DNA of 10,846 bases, taken from NCBI GenBank assembly GCA_945900695.1, contig CAMDJU010000078.1:1-10846 (forward strand). The letters run 5' to 3'. This document shows positions 1-7,590 of the stretch, in pieces. The DNA comes from Bordetella parapertussis (GTDB taxonomy: Bacteria; Pseudomonadota; Gammaproteobacteria; Burkholderiales; Burkholderiaceae_C). Position 1 is the first letter of the stretch, and each line of letters starts with the position of its first letter. A program made the position numbers and the translations under genes. Below the pieces are notes generated by a model. It was given only the letters and a program-made list of their open reading frames with translations. It had not been told where the DNA came from and ran no database searches.

Positions 1-812
1 ACCACGGGCGTCATGCTGTTGGGCAGCACATGGCGTCGAATGATGGCCCAGGGGCTGAGCCCCAAGGCTTTGGCCGCACGCACATAGTCGAGTTGCCGGT
101 TGCGCAAAAACTCGGCCCGCACATAGTCACTCAGGCCCATCCAGCCAAACAAACTCAGCAAGATCAGCAACAAGCCCACACTGGGGTCAAAAACCGCCGC
201 AAAAATGATCAGCAGGTACAACTCGGGCATGGCCGACCAGATCTCGATGAAGCGTTGAAACGCCAAATCGGTTTTGCCACCAAAAAAACCTTGGATCGCT
301 CCGGTGACGATGCCCAAAACCGTGCCAACGACCGTCAAAGCCAAGGCAAACAGCACCGACACCCGAAAGCCATAAATCAATCGGGCCAAAACATCGCGAC
401 CCCGGTCGTCGGTGCCCAGCCAGTTGTCTGCCGATGGGCCACTGGGGTTGGGCTCTTTGGCGAAGTAGTTCAGAGTGCTGTGGTGATAGGGGTTGATGGG
501 GTAAAAGGCCCAATTGCCGGGCTTGGCAAATTGGGCTTGGATAAAGGGGTCTAAAAAGTCAGTGGGGCTGTCAAAGTCACCGCCAAAAACTGTCTCAGGC
601 AGGTTTTGTACCAAAGGGACATACCAACGGCCGTCATAGCGGGCCAGCAAGGGCTTGTCGTTGGAGATGAGTTCAGCCCCCAAGCTGAGCACCGTCATGA
701 CCACGAAAAGCACCAAGCTGGCAAAGCCAAGGCGATGGCGTTTGAAACGCAGCCAAGCGCGTTTGGACGGTGTGGGTGAGGCCACCCAAGTGGATTCAGT
801 CGAATTTGACAC
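1..812 (-). CDS. yejE: YejE-like peptide ABC transporter permease, C-terminus missing
   Basis: Inner-membrane permease of a Yej-type oligopeptide importer, partner of the YejB permease next to it. The visible 270 residues match the E. coli YejE layout as I recall it. There is a basic N-terminus (KRAWLRFKRHR), a first membrane segment at about 30-48, then a long periplasmic loop with ELISNDKPLLARYDG at 47-61. NWLGTDDRGRDVLARLIYG (130-148) opens the BPD_transp_1 domain. The EAA loop that docks on the ATPase is at about 232-265 (VRAEFLRNRQLDYVRAAKAL). The gene runs off the left edge, so roughly 70 residues are missing compared with the usual length of about 340. I chose the GTG at 812-810, giving MSNSTESTW. 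It overlaps the yejB end by 17 nt. There is no in-frame ATG near the N-terminus, and a second GTG at 785 would be too far inside. The overlap suggests translational coupling to yejB. The ATPase gene is expected beyond the edge. Confidence 0.9.
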   Translation of the reverse strand, partial: MSNSTESTWVASPTPSKRAWLRFKRHRLGFASLVLFVVMTVLSLGAELISNDKPLLARYDGRWYVPLVQNLPETVFGGDFDSPTDFLDPFIQAQFAKPGNWAFYPINPYHHSTLNYFAKEPNPSGPSADNWLGTDDRGRDVLARLIYGFRVSVLFALALTVVGTVLGIVTGAIQGFFGGKTDLAFQRFIEIWSAMPELYLLIIFAAVFDPSVGLLLILLSLFGWMGLSDYVRAEFLRNRQLDYVRAAKALGLSPWAIIRRHVLPNSMTPV

Positions 813-1830
813 GCGGATCCACCCACACATAACAAAGATCGCTGATGAGCTTGGTCACCAAACCAATCAGGGTGAACAAATACAAAGTGCCCAACACCAC
901 GGGGTAATCGCGCCGCATCACACTTTCATAACTGAGCAAGCCCAAGCCGTCTAAGGAAAACAAAGTTTCAATCAACAAAGAGCCGGTAAAAAATGCCCCA
1001 ATAAAGGCCGCAGGAAAACCGGTGACCAAAGGGATCAGGGCGTTGCGCATCACATGCTTCCACAACACGCGCCCCTCACTCATGCCTTTGGCGCGGGCCG
1101 TCAACACATATTGCTTGCGAATTTCTTCCAAAAACGCATTTTTGGTCAACATGGTGGTCACCGCAAATGCACCCAAGACACTGGCGGTGATGGGCAGGGC
1201 AATGTGCCAAAGGTAATCCACCACCTTGGCGCCAAAGCTCAACTCAGCCCAGTTGCCAGAGGTCAAGCCTCGCAAGGGAAACCATTGCAACTGGCCACCA
1301 AAAATCACCAGCAAGGCCACGCCCAAAACAAACCCTGGAATGGCATAACCGGTCAAGACCAACAAGCTGGTCAAGGTGTCAAACCGCGTCCCGGCACGAA
1401 CGGCCTTGGCGATCCCCAAGGGCACCGAAATCAAATAGCTGAGGAAAAATGTCCACAAACCCAAACTGATGGACACCGGTAATTTTTCTTTCACCAATTC
1501 CCAAACCGACTTGGGATGGAAGAAACTTTTCCCCAAGTCAAACCGTGCGAATTGACCCAGCATTTGCACAAAGCGTTCAGTGGCCGGCTTGTCGAAACCA
1601 TAGAGCTGTTTGATCTCCTCGATGCGGGCCGCATCCACGCCTTGTCGACCACGGTATCCCGCGCCACTTTGTGTCGCCCCTTCGCCACCGCCGTCACGCC
1701 CTTGCAACTGTGACACCATTTGCTCCACCGGACCGCCAGGCACAAACTGAATGACGGCAAAAGTCACCAGCAGCACACCGAACAAGGTGGGGATCATCAA
1801 CAAAAAACGCTTGATCACATACAGCAGCAT
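796..1830 (-). CDS. yejB: YejB-like peptide ABC transporter permease
   Basis: Inner-membrane permease (344 residues; E. coli YejB is about 364) of a Yej peptide importer. A first membrane helix spans about 9-28 and is followed by APGGP-like FVPGGPVEQ (29-37). Next comes a glycine-rich periplasmic stretch at 44-65 that is also typical of YejB, then YGFDKP at 77-82. The BPD_transp_1 domain follows, with LPVSISLGLW at 117-126. The EAA loop is at about 235-264, with YVLTARAKG at 241-249. The end PRVKFD resembles the family's PRIDFE. The ATG at 1830 is chosen because it directly follows the yejA stop (1 nt between) and a G-rich GGGGGT stretch lies upstream as a possible ribosome site. The frame stays open to 2004, but that extension lies over yejA and does not resemble the family. 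In E. coli this system carries peptides, including microcin C, into the cell. The exact peptides here are unknown. Confidence 0.95.
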   Translation of the reverse strand: MLLYVIKRFLLMIPTLFGVLLVTFAVIQFVPGGPVEQMVSQLQGRDGGGEGATQSGAGYRGRQGVDAARIEEIKQLYGFDKPATERFVQMLGQFARFDLGKSFFHPKSVWELVKEKLPVSISLGLWTFFLSYLISVPLGIAKAVRAGTRFDTLTSLLVLTGYAIPGFVLGVALLVIFGGQLQWFPLRGLTSGNWAELSFGAKVVDYLWHIALPITASVLGAFAVTTMLTKNAFLEEIRKQYVLTARAKGMSEGRVLWKHVMRNALIPLVTGFPAAFIGAFFTGSLLIETLFSLDGLGLLSYESVMRRDYPVVLGTLYLFTLIGLVTKLISDLCYVWVDPRVKFD

Positions 1831-1831
1831 G

Positions 1832-3664
1832 TCAGCGCACCCCCGAACCTTGACTGCGGTTGGCCGCATTGGCCCACCAGGTTGAACTGATCCAGTTTTC
1901 GGGTTGGTAATAACGCGGCGTGACCGCTGGTTGTTCAAAGCGCCCGCCGCGCCATGCCACCCGGTGCACGCCGCCATACCAATGCGGCACACTGTAATGA
2001 CCATGGCGCAATACCCGGTCTAACGCGCGCAAGGCATCGGTCAACTGGGGACGTGTTTGGGCTGTGATCACCAGGTCCAGCAAGGCGTCCACGGCCGGGT
2101 CTTTGAGCCCCAGCACATTGCTCGAGCCTTCGGTGTCGGCGGCTTTGGAGCCGAACCGCTCCAGCAACTCGGTGCCCGGCGACTCGCTGCCCACATAGCG
2201 CGAGCTGATGATTTCAAAATCAAACACGTCCATGCGCTTTTGCAAGATGGCGAAATCAATCACTTTGTATTTCACACTGAAGCCCAGCTTTTCCAAATTT
2301 TTGGCAAAGGGCGTGACCACCCGGCCCATGCTGCCCGAGCTGTCCAAAAACTCCAAGGCAAAAGCCTGGCCCTGATCGTTGCGCAATGCACCCTCGCGGT
2401 AAGTCCAGCCAGCATCCTGCAGCAATTGCTTGGCTTGACGCAGGTTGTCGCGCAAGGTTTTGCCAGAGGCAGCATCCAGCGAGGTCACCGGGGGCAAGGG
2501 GACTGGCTGATCGAACACCCCGGGGTCAAGTTGGCGACGCAAAGGTTCCAGCAAGGCCAACTCGCGCTCGGTGGGCAAGCCCTTGGCCTCAAAGTCACTG
2601 CCCACAAAATACCCCCGCACCCGGGTATAGGCGTTGTAGAAAAGTTGGCGGTTCATCCACTCGTAGTCCATGGCCAGTGCAATGGCTTGGCGCACCCGCA
2701 CATCTTTGAATTTGGACAACCGGGTGTTGAACAAAAAGCCCTGAAAGTCACCCGCATTCCCATGCTGCAACTCTCGCTTGATCAGTTGGCCGCTGTCAAA
2801 CGCTTTGCCAGAATAGGCCCGCGCCCATTCGCGGGCCACAAAAGCTTGGATGTATTCGAATTCACCCGCCTTGAAGGCTTCCAACTGGGCCGTGCTGTCT
2901 TTGTACAAGCGATAGGTGATGCGGTCAAAGTTGTACATGCCCTTGCGCACATTGATGTCTTGCGCCCAATACTTGGCATCGCGTTGGTAATGCACGTCTC
3001 GGCCAAAATCCACCGAGCCGATGGTGTAAGGGCCCGATCCAATCGGTGTGTCGGTGATGATTTTGTCCAAAGGCTTGCCCTCGCCCCAGCGGTGGCTAAA
3101 GACCGGCATGCCCCCCACAATCAAAGGCAACTCGGGGTTGACGCGTTTGAAATCAAACCGCACCAAACGATCTCCGAGCGCCACCACCGCCTTGACTTCG
3201 GCAAAGTAGGTTCGGTATTGGGGGGCCGCGGCACGGCTGGTGAGTTGGTCAAAAGAATGTTTCACATCCAAGGCCAGCACCGGGTCGCCATTGTGAAAGC
3301 GTGCTTGCGGTCGGATCTTGAACGTGGCCGATAAGCGATCGGCGGACACGCTGACATCTTCTGCCAGCAAACCATAAGCCGTGGTCGGCTCGTCCATGGT
3401 GCCGGTGAGCAAGCTCTCAAACAGCAAACTGCTCAAGGCCGGTGGCGGCGTTCCTTTCAAAGTGAAAGGGTTGTACTTGTCGAAATTGGAGCCGCGGGTG
3501 GGTGCCACCATGGCGATGCTGCCACCCTTGGGGGCTTGCGGGTTCACATAATCAAAATGGCTAAAGTCAGCGGGATATTTGATGTCGCCAAATTGGGCAT
3601 AGGCATGCGCGGCCCAAGACGGTGCACCAACCCACAGCAAGCAGATAAACAAAAACAATCGCAT
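1832..3664 (-). CDS. yejA: YejA-like periplasmic peptide-binding protein (SBP family 5)
   Basis: Solute-binding protein of the Yej ABC importer: it captures peptides in the periplasm and delivers them to YejB/YejE. With the ATG at 3664 the product is 610 residues. It begins with a good signal peptide (MRLFLFICLLWVGAPSWA), cut after Ala18 or after the AHA at 19-21. The mature start YAQFGD...FDYVNPQAPKGG is typical of YejA. Other SBP_bac_5 marks are ARFHNGDPVLALDV, IGSGPYTIGS, EAFKAGEFEYIQAF and AMDYEWMNRQLFYNAYTR. The length agrees with E. coli YejA (about 600). A TTG 24 nt upstream (3688) would add eight residues, but it has no ribosome site and spoils the signal peptide, so I prefer the ATG. 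The ATG itself also lacks a clear Shine-Dalgarno. First gene of the yejABE run; its 5' end lies 38 nt from the divergent fabI start. Confidence 0.94.
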   Translation of the reverse strand: MRLFLFICLLWVGAPSWAAHAYAQFGDIKYPADFSHFDYVNPQAPKGGSIAMVAPTRGSNFDKYNPFTLKGTPPPALSSLLFESLLTGTMDEPTTAYGLLAEDVSVSADRLSATFKIRPQARFHNGDPVLALDVKHSFDQLTSRAAAPQYRTYFAEVKAVVALGDRLVRFDFKRVNPELPLIVGGMPVFSHRWGEGKPLDKIITDTPIGSGPYTIGSVDFGRDVHYQRDAKYWAQDINVRKGMYNFDRITYRLYKDSTAQLEAFKAGEFEYIQAFVAREWARAYSGKAFDSGQLIKRELQHGNAGDFQGFLFNTRLSKFKDVRVRQAIALAMDYEWMNRQLFYNAYTRVRGYFVGSDFEAKGLPTERELALLEPLRRQLDPGVFDQPVPLPPVTSLDAASGKTLRDNLRQAKQLLQDAGWTYREGALRNDQGQAFALEFLDSSGSMGRVVTPFAKNLEKLGFSVKYKVIDFAILQKRMDVFDFEIISSRYVGSESPGTELLERFGSKAADTEGSSNVLGLKDPAVDALLDLVITAQTRPQLTDALRALDRVLRHGHYSVPHWYGGVHRVAWRGGRFEQPAVTPRYYQPENWISSTWWANAANRSQGSGVR

Positions 3665-3689
3665 GAGACAATTCTGCAAGATTTTCAAT

Positions 3690-3694
3690 GGAGA
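3690..3694 (+). promoter_or_regulatory. Ribosome binding site deciding the fabI start
   Basis: GGAGA lies 8 nt before the ATG at 3703. The frame also has an ATG at 3688, but this site sits inside that longer version, so it selects the ATG at 3703. The resulting start MSQIKGFLTGKK is the usual FabI N-terminus. Confidence 0.7.
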
Positions 3695-3702
3695 TGTGCG
3701 CC

Positions 3703-4512
3703 ATGTCGCAAATAAAAGGTTTTCTCACCGGGAAAAAGCTGCTGATCACCGGGGTTCTGTCCAACCGCTCCATTGCTTTCGGCATCGCGCGCGCGTGTCG
3801 CCAACAGGGTGCTGAGATCGCCTTGAGCTATGTCGGCGAGCGGTTCAAAGAACGCACCGCTGAGTTTGCCAAAGCCTTTGACAGCGAACTGATTTTTGAC
3901 TGCGATGTGGGTGACGACGGCCAAATTGAGCGGCTGATGTCCGACCTGAGCGCCCATTGGCCTCGGTTTGATGGCCTGGTTCACGCCATTGGCTTTGCCC
4001 CCCGCGAAGCGATTGCCGGTGACTTTCTCGAAGGCTTGAGCCGTGAGGCATTTCGGGTGGCGCACGACATCAGTGCCTACAGCTTTCCAGCCTTGGCCAA
4101 GGCGGCCCTGCCCCATCTGAATGACAACGCGTCTTTGCTGACCCTCAGTTACCTGGGCGCATTGCGCACCGTGCCCAACTACAACACCATGGGCCTGGCC
4201 AAAGCTTCCTTGGAGGCCAGCGTGCGTTACCTGGCCGAATCCCTGGGCAGCCAAGGGCGTGGTTTGCGCGCCAACGGCATCAGCGCTGGGCCGATCAAAA
4301 CCCTGGCCGCCAGTGGCATCCAAGGCTTTGGAAAAATTCTCAAAGTGGTGGCCGAGGCGTCGCCCATCCGGCGCAACGTCACCATTGAAGACGTGGGCAA
4401 TGTGGCGGCATTTTTGCTGAGCGACCTGGCCGCTGGGGTGACCGCTGAAATCACCTATGTGGATGGTGGATTTAGCCAGGTCGTGGGCGGCATCGCTGAG
4501 CCCAGCGCCTGA
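3703..4512 (+). CDS. fabI: Enoyl-[acyl-carrier-protein] reductase (NADH), FabI
   Basis: Cytoplasmic enzyme of type II fatty acid synthesis. It reduces trans-2-enoyl-ACP to acyl-ACP, the last step of each elongation cycle. The 269 residues cover a full FabI (E. coli 262). The Rossmann cofactor site is GVLSNRSIAFGIA at 17-29. The catalytic pair of the FabI-type Y-x6-K motif is Tyr160 and Lys167 (NYNTMGLAK), with Tyr150 in SYLGA matching E. coli Tyr146. HAIGFAP (94-100) and SAGPIKTLAASGI (194-206) frame the substrate and inhibitor pocket. Gly97, Met163 and Phe209 correspond to E. coli Gly93, Met159 and Phe203, positions where triclosan-resistance changes are known. The wild-type residues here suggest a normal triclosan-sensitive enzyme (inference). 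The ATG at 3703 is chosen over the one at 3688 because GGAGA precedes it. It stands alone on this strand, divergent from yejA, and ends against a convergent gene. Its promoter must overlap the yejA signal-peptide region; I could not identify convincing -35/-10 boxes. Confidence 0.97.
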   Translation: MSQIKGFLTGKKLLITGVLSNRSIAFGIARACRQQGAEIALSYVGERFKERTAEFAKAFDSELIFDCDVGDDGQIERLMSDLSAHWPRFDGLVHAIGFAPREAIAGDFLEGLSREAFRVAHDISAYSFPALAKAALPHLNDNASLLTLSYLGALRTVPNYNTMGLAKASLEASVRYLAESLGSQGRGLRANGISAGPIKTLAASGIQGFGKILKVVAEASPIRRNVTIEDVGNVAAFLLSDLAAGVTAEITYVDGGFSQVVGGIAEPSA

Positions 4513-4527
4513 ACCGGCGCAGCACCC

Positions 4528-4550
4528 AAGTGCCCCTCTTCAGGGCGCTT
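4528..4550. terminator. Hairpin between convergent fabI and decarboxylase genes
   Basis: AAGTGCCC (4528-4535) pairs with GGGCGCTT (4543-4550), an 8 bp stem with one G-U pair and a 7 nt loop. It fills the 42 nt between the two convergent stop codons. That position makes a shared two-way terminator likely, but the T tract is weak on both sides (TGGTTT on the plus side), so its efficiency is uncertain. Confidence 0.5.
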
Positions 4551-4554
4551 TGGT

Positions 4555-6825
4555 TTACAGGCCCTCTTTGACGCAATCGGCGAAGTAATGGGTGACGCCT
4601 TGCGCGTCTTTTTCTTCGACCAATCCATGGATGTCGCTCTCAAAACCCGGGCATTGGGTGTTGAACTCGCGTGAAAATTTCAAGTAGTCGATGATTTTTC
4701 GGTTGAACACTTCACCAGGAATCAGCAAAGGAATGCCCGGTGGATACGGGGTGACCAAGCTGGTGGTGATGCGGCCTTCGAGGGCATCGATGGGCACGCG
4801 CTCGGTGTTGCGATGGGCAATTTGCGCATAAGCGTCGCTGGGCTTCATGGCCGGGGTGAGGTCACTGAGGTACATCTCGGTGGTCAAGCGGGCCACATCG
4901 TGCTTGGCATACAGGCTGTGCACATGCTGGCACAGGTCTTTCAGACCCATTCGCTCGTAGGTTCGGTGCTTTTGGCAAAACTCCGGCAAAACACGCCACA
5001 GGTGTTGGTTGCGGTCGTAATCGTCTTTGAACTGTTGCAAGGCCGTGAGCAAAGAGTTCCAACGCCCTTTGGTGATGCCAATGGTGAACATGATGAAGAA
5101 ACTGTAAAGACCCGTTTTTTCAACAATCACCCCGTGCTCAGACAAAAACTTGGTCACGATGCTGGCGGGTATGCCTTGTTGGTCAAAGCGCCCATTGAGG
5201 TCAAGACCAGGGGTGACGATGGTCGCCTTGATCGGATCGAGCATGTTGAAGCCATCGGCGAGTTTGCCAAACCCATGCCACTTGGCGGTGCGCCCCCCTG
5301 CCTTGATGATCCAGTCCTCGGCCCGACCGATGCCATCTTCCACCAATTGATCGGGGCCCCACACTTTGAACCACCAGTCTTTGCCGTACTCGTCGTCGAC
5401 TTTGCGCATGGCGCGTCGAAAATCCAACGCTTCCAAGATGCTCTCTTCCACCAAGGCGGTGCCACCGGGGGGCTCCATCATGGCGGCCGCCACATCACAA
5501 CTGGCAATGATGCTGTATTGCGGGCTGGTGCTGGTGTGCATCAAATAGGCTTCGTTGAACAGGTGCCTGTCGAGCTTGTTGTTCTGTGAGTCTTGCACCA
5601 ACACATGGCTGGCCTGGCTGATGCCGGCCAGCAATTTGTGGATAGATTGGGTCGAATACACCATGGACTCTAAGGGGCGTTCACGCTTTTTGCCCATGGC
5701 ATGGTAGGTGCCATAAAACGGGTGAAACGCCGCATGGGGCAACCAGGCCTCGTCAAAATGCAAGTTGGCCACATAGCCATCGAGCATTTTTTTGATGGTC
5801 TCGGTGTTGTACAAAACCCCGTCGTAGGTGGACTGCGTCAAGGTCAAAACGCGGGGTTTGACTTGTTTTTCATCTACCCCTTTGAGCAAGGGATTGGCCT
5901 TGATCTTGGCCTGAATGGTGGCGGGCTCAAACTCCGACTTGGGGATCGGCCCGATGATGCCAAAGTGGTTGCGCGTGGGCTTGAGAAACACCGGCACCGC
6001 CCCGGTCATGATGATGGCGTGCAGCACCGATTTGTGGCAATTGCGGTCGACCACCACCACGTCCCCGGGTGCCACCGTGTGGTGCCACACCATTTTGTTG
6101 GAGGTACTGGTGCCGTTGGTGACAAAAAAGCAGTGGTCCGCGTTGAAAATGCGCGCGGCATTGCGCTCGCTCTCGCCGATCGCGCCATCGTGATCGAGCA
6201 ACTGACCCAACTCTTCCACCGCATTGCACACGTCGGCGCGCAACATGTTTTCGCCAAAAAACTGGTGAAACATTTGGCCCACGGGGCTTTTCAAAAAGGC
6301 CACGCCACCCGAGTGACCGGGGCAATGCCAAGAGTAAGACCCATCTTCGGCATAGTCGAGCAAGGCCTTGAAAAATGGCGGCTGCACCCCTTCCAAATAG
6401 CTTTTGGCTTCCCGAATGATGTGGCGGGCCACAAACTCAGGTGTGTCCTCAAACATGTGGATAAAGCCATGCAGTTCACGCAAGATGTCGTTGGGCAGGT
6501 GGCGCGATGTTTTGGTTTCGCCATAAACATAAATCGGCACATCTGCATTTTTGCGGCGAACTTCATTGATGAAACTGCGCAGGTTCACCACCACCGGGTC
6601 CAAATCGGGGCCCGGAGAAAACTCTTCATCATCAATCGACAAGATGAAGGCACTGGCCCGCGACTGTTGCTGGGCAAATTGACTCAGGTCGCCATAGCTG
6701 GTCACACCCAGCACCTCAGAACCCTCGGATTCAATCGCGTCGGCCAAGGCACGAATACCCAATCCCGATGTGTTTTCAGAGCGAAAATCCTCGTCAATGA
6801 TGACGATGGGGAAACGAAACTTCAT
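4555..6825 (-). CDS. PLP-dependent Orn/Lys/Arg decarboxylase (fold type I, AdiA/CadA family)
   Basis: Cytoplasmic decarboxylase that turns a basic amino acid into a diamine or agmatine. The 756 residues are close to biodegradative arginine decarboxylase AdiA (about 755) and longer than lysine decarboxylases (about 715). An N-terminal receiver-like wing domain covers about 1-135 (IVIIDEDFRSENT). The PLP domain follows from about 150, with SYSWHCPGHSGGVAF (163-177), the phosphate-site loop NGTSTSN (237-243) and DRNCHKS (260-266), whose His264 is in the place of the histidine that stacks on PLP. FDEAW (357-361) has the ring-nitrogen Asp358. STQSIHKLLAGISQASH (391-407) carries the Schiff-base Lys397. 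The C-terminal domain ends with LVTPYPPGIPLLIPGE, as in the family. AGGAG sits 6 nt before the ATG. No antiporter (AdiC/CadB type) or regulator is adjacent, unlike the E. coli acid-stress operons, so it may serve general polyamine metabolism. Arginine, lysine or ornithine as substrate cannot be told from the sequence alone. Confidence 0.93.
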   Translation of the reverse strand: MKFRFPIVIIDEDFRSENTSGLGIRALADAIESEGSEVLGVTSYGDLSQFAQQQSRASAFILSIDDEEFSPGPDLDPVVVNLRSFINEVRRKNADVPIYVYGETKTSRHLPNDILRELHGFIHMFEDTPEFVARHIIREAKSYLEGVQPPFFKALLDYAEDGSYSWHCPGHSGGVAFLKSPVGQMFHQFFGENMLRADVCNAVEELGQLLDHDGAIGESERNAARIFNADHCFFVTNGTSTSNKMVWHHTVAPGDVVVVDRNCHKSVLHAIIMTGAVPVFLKPTRNHFGIIGPIPKSEFEPATIQAKIKANPLLKGVDEKQVKPRVLTLTQSTYDGVLYNTETIKKMLDGYVANLHFDEAWLPHAAFHPFYGTYHAMGKKRERPLESMVYSTQSIHKLLAGISQASHVLVQDSQNNKLDRHLFNEAYLMHTSTSPQYSIIASCDVAAAMMEPPGGTALVEESILEALDFRRAMRKVDDEYGKDWWFKVWGPDQLVEDGIGRAEDWIIKAGGRTAKWHGFGKLADGFNMLDPIKATIVTPGLDLNGRFDQQGIPASIVTKFLSEHGVIVEKTGLYSFFIMFTIGITKGRWNSLLTALQQFKDDYDRNQHLWRVLPEFCQKHRTYERMGLKDLCQHVHSLYAKHDVARLTTEMYLSDLTPAMKPSDAYAQIAHRNTERVPIDALEGRITTSLVTPYPPGIPLLIPGEVFNRKIIDYLKFSREFNTQCPGFESDIHGLVEEKDAQGVTHYFADCVKEGL

Positions 6826-6890
6826 GCACGACTCCTGTCAAGCCGGGTGATGGGCGGGGCAAATAGGCGCGAAGTGTACCTGCTTAGCAC

Positions 6891-6899
6891 TGCTACAAT
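6891..6899 (+). promoter_or_regulatory. Extended -10 promoter element of the tRNA-Ser gene
   Basis: TGCTACAAT is an extended -10 (TG, one base, then TACAAT) ending 11 nt before the mature tRNA 5' end. Spacing suits a short leader removed by RNase P. I see no good -35 box at 16-18 nt upstream, which fits an extended -10 promoter. The 85 nt between this tRNA and the divergent decarboxylase must also hold the latter's promoter, which I cannot place. Confidence 0.55.
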
Positions 6900-6910
6900 T
6901 TAACGCTTCC

Positions 6911-7029
<119 letters not shown>

Positions 7030-7081
7030 GTTCAAATTCCAGCCCATATCTGGGTAACGGTTCATCACCTCGAGGTTTTAA

Positions 7082-7540
7082 CTATTTCTTTGTGGCCTGC
7101 ATGCAAGCCATGCGCACCCGATATTCAATTTGCTCCGTTGAACTGGTGTCAGAGATGGGCGGCTCCTTGGCCAAGTCTGGGTGGGGCTGTTTGAAGGCCG
7201 ACAACTGGCAATATTTTTCGTAAGCCGATATGCCGGGCCGCAGGTCACCCCCACCGCGCAGAAACGAATACTCTTTGCGATACGACGCACCGATGGGGCT
7301 GGTGTAAAAACTTTCACGGTCCATGCACTCCATGGGCCGCGTGGCCATAAACCGGTCCCAGGCCAAGGTGTTTTCTTTGCTTTGCTCTTCCCATTTGGTG
7401 AGCCGAATTCTTTGGTCTTGCTGTGATTCGAGTTCGGCGGCAAGTCCCACCACCACGCAACGATCGACATCTGACTGACAAGCCGACAACATCACCCCAG
7501 CAGCCAACAGCAACACAATCAAAGAGCGTTTGACTTGCAT
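7082..7540 (-). CDS. Small cysteine-containing lipoprotein of unknown function
   Basis: I do not recognise the family. With the ATG at 7540 the product is 152 residues: a lipoprotein signal (MQVKRSLIVLLLAAGVMLSAC) with lipobox LSAC and lipid-acceptor Cys21, followed by a hydrophilic, mostly charged globular part. Four further cysteines (28, 72, 111 and 146) could form two disulfides in the periplasm (inference). The residue after the lipid Cys is Gln, not Asp, so outer-membrane sorting is likely. A second in-frame ATG at 7594 would give an ATGA overlap with the end of the upstream transporter gene and an 18-residue longer N-terminus. I prefer 7540 because it yields a normal-length signal, though neither start has a strong ribosome site. 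It is last in the run after the transporter gene. Whether it shares the catabolic role or is merely a passenger is unknown. No good minus-strand terminator follows. Confidence 0.75.
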   Translation of the reverse strand: MQVKRSLIVLLLAAGVMLSACQSDVDRCVVVGLAAELESQQDQRIRLTKWEEQSKENTLAWDRFMATRPMECMDRESFYTSPIGASYRKEYSFLRGGGDLRPGISAYEKYCQLSAFKQPHPDLAKEPPISDTSSTEQIEYRVRMACMQATKK

Positions 7541-7590
7541 ATTCGCCAGTTGCTGCGGCTTAGAAGCTGTCAAACCATGCGCGGTGAACT

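Noticed and set aside
297..303. Reading the YGQGESP A5 motif of the ligase (residue numbers given) as a sign of an inactive enzyme
   Set aside because: The conserved Glu, the P-loop, Asp387 and the A10 lysine are all present, so the missing Thr is better seen as a subfamily variant.
2057..3334. Open frame of 425 codons on the plus strand opposite yejA
   Set aside because: It lies wholly antisense to a clear yejA, has no recognisable domain, and is rich in His, Gln and Arg as expected from the mirrored codon bias of the real gene.
3685..4323. Open frame of 212 codons on the minus strand opposite fabI
   Set aside because: Shadow of the fabI codon pattern with no recognisable domain, and fabI is certain.
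5701..6903. Open frame of 400 codons on the plus strand opposite the decarboxylase gene
   Set aside because: It is antisense to a well-supported enzyme gene, its protein is low in family-like motifs, and it would run up to the tRNA promoter. It is best explained as a coding-strand shadow.
7067..7076. Perfect 10 nt palindrome ACCTCGAGGT as an operator or terminator
   Set aside because: It is short, has no loop or T tract, and occurs once. A single palindrome of this length is not enough support for a site.
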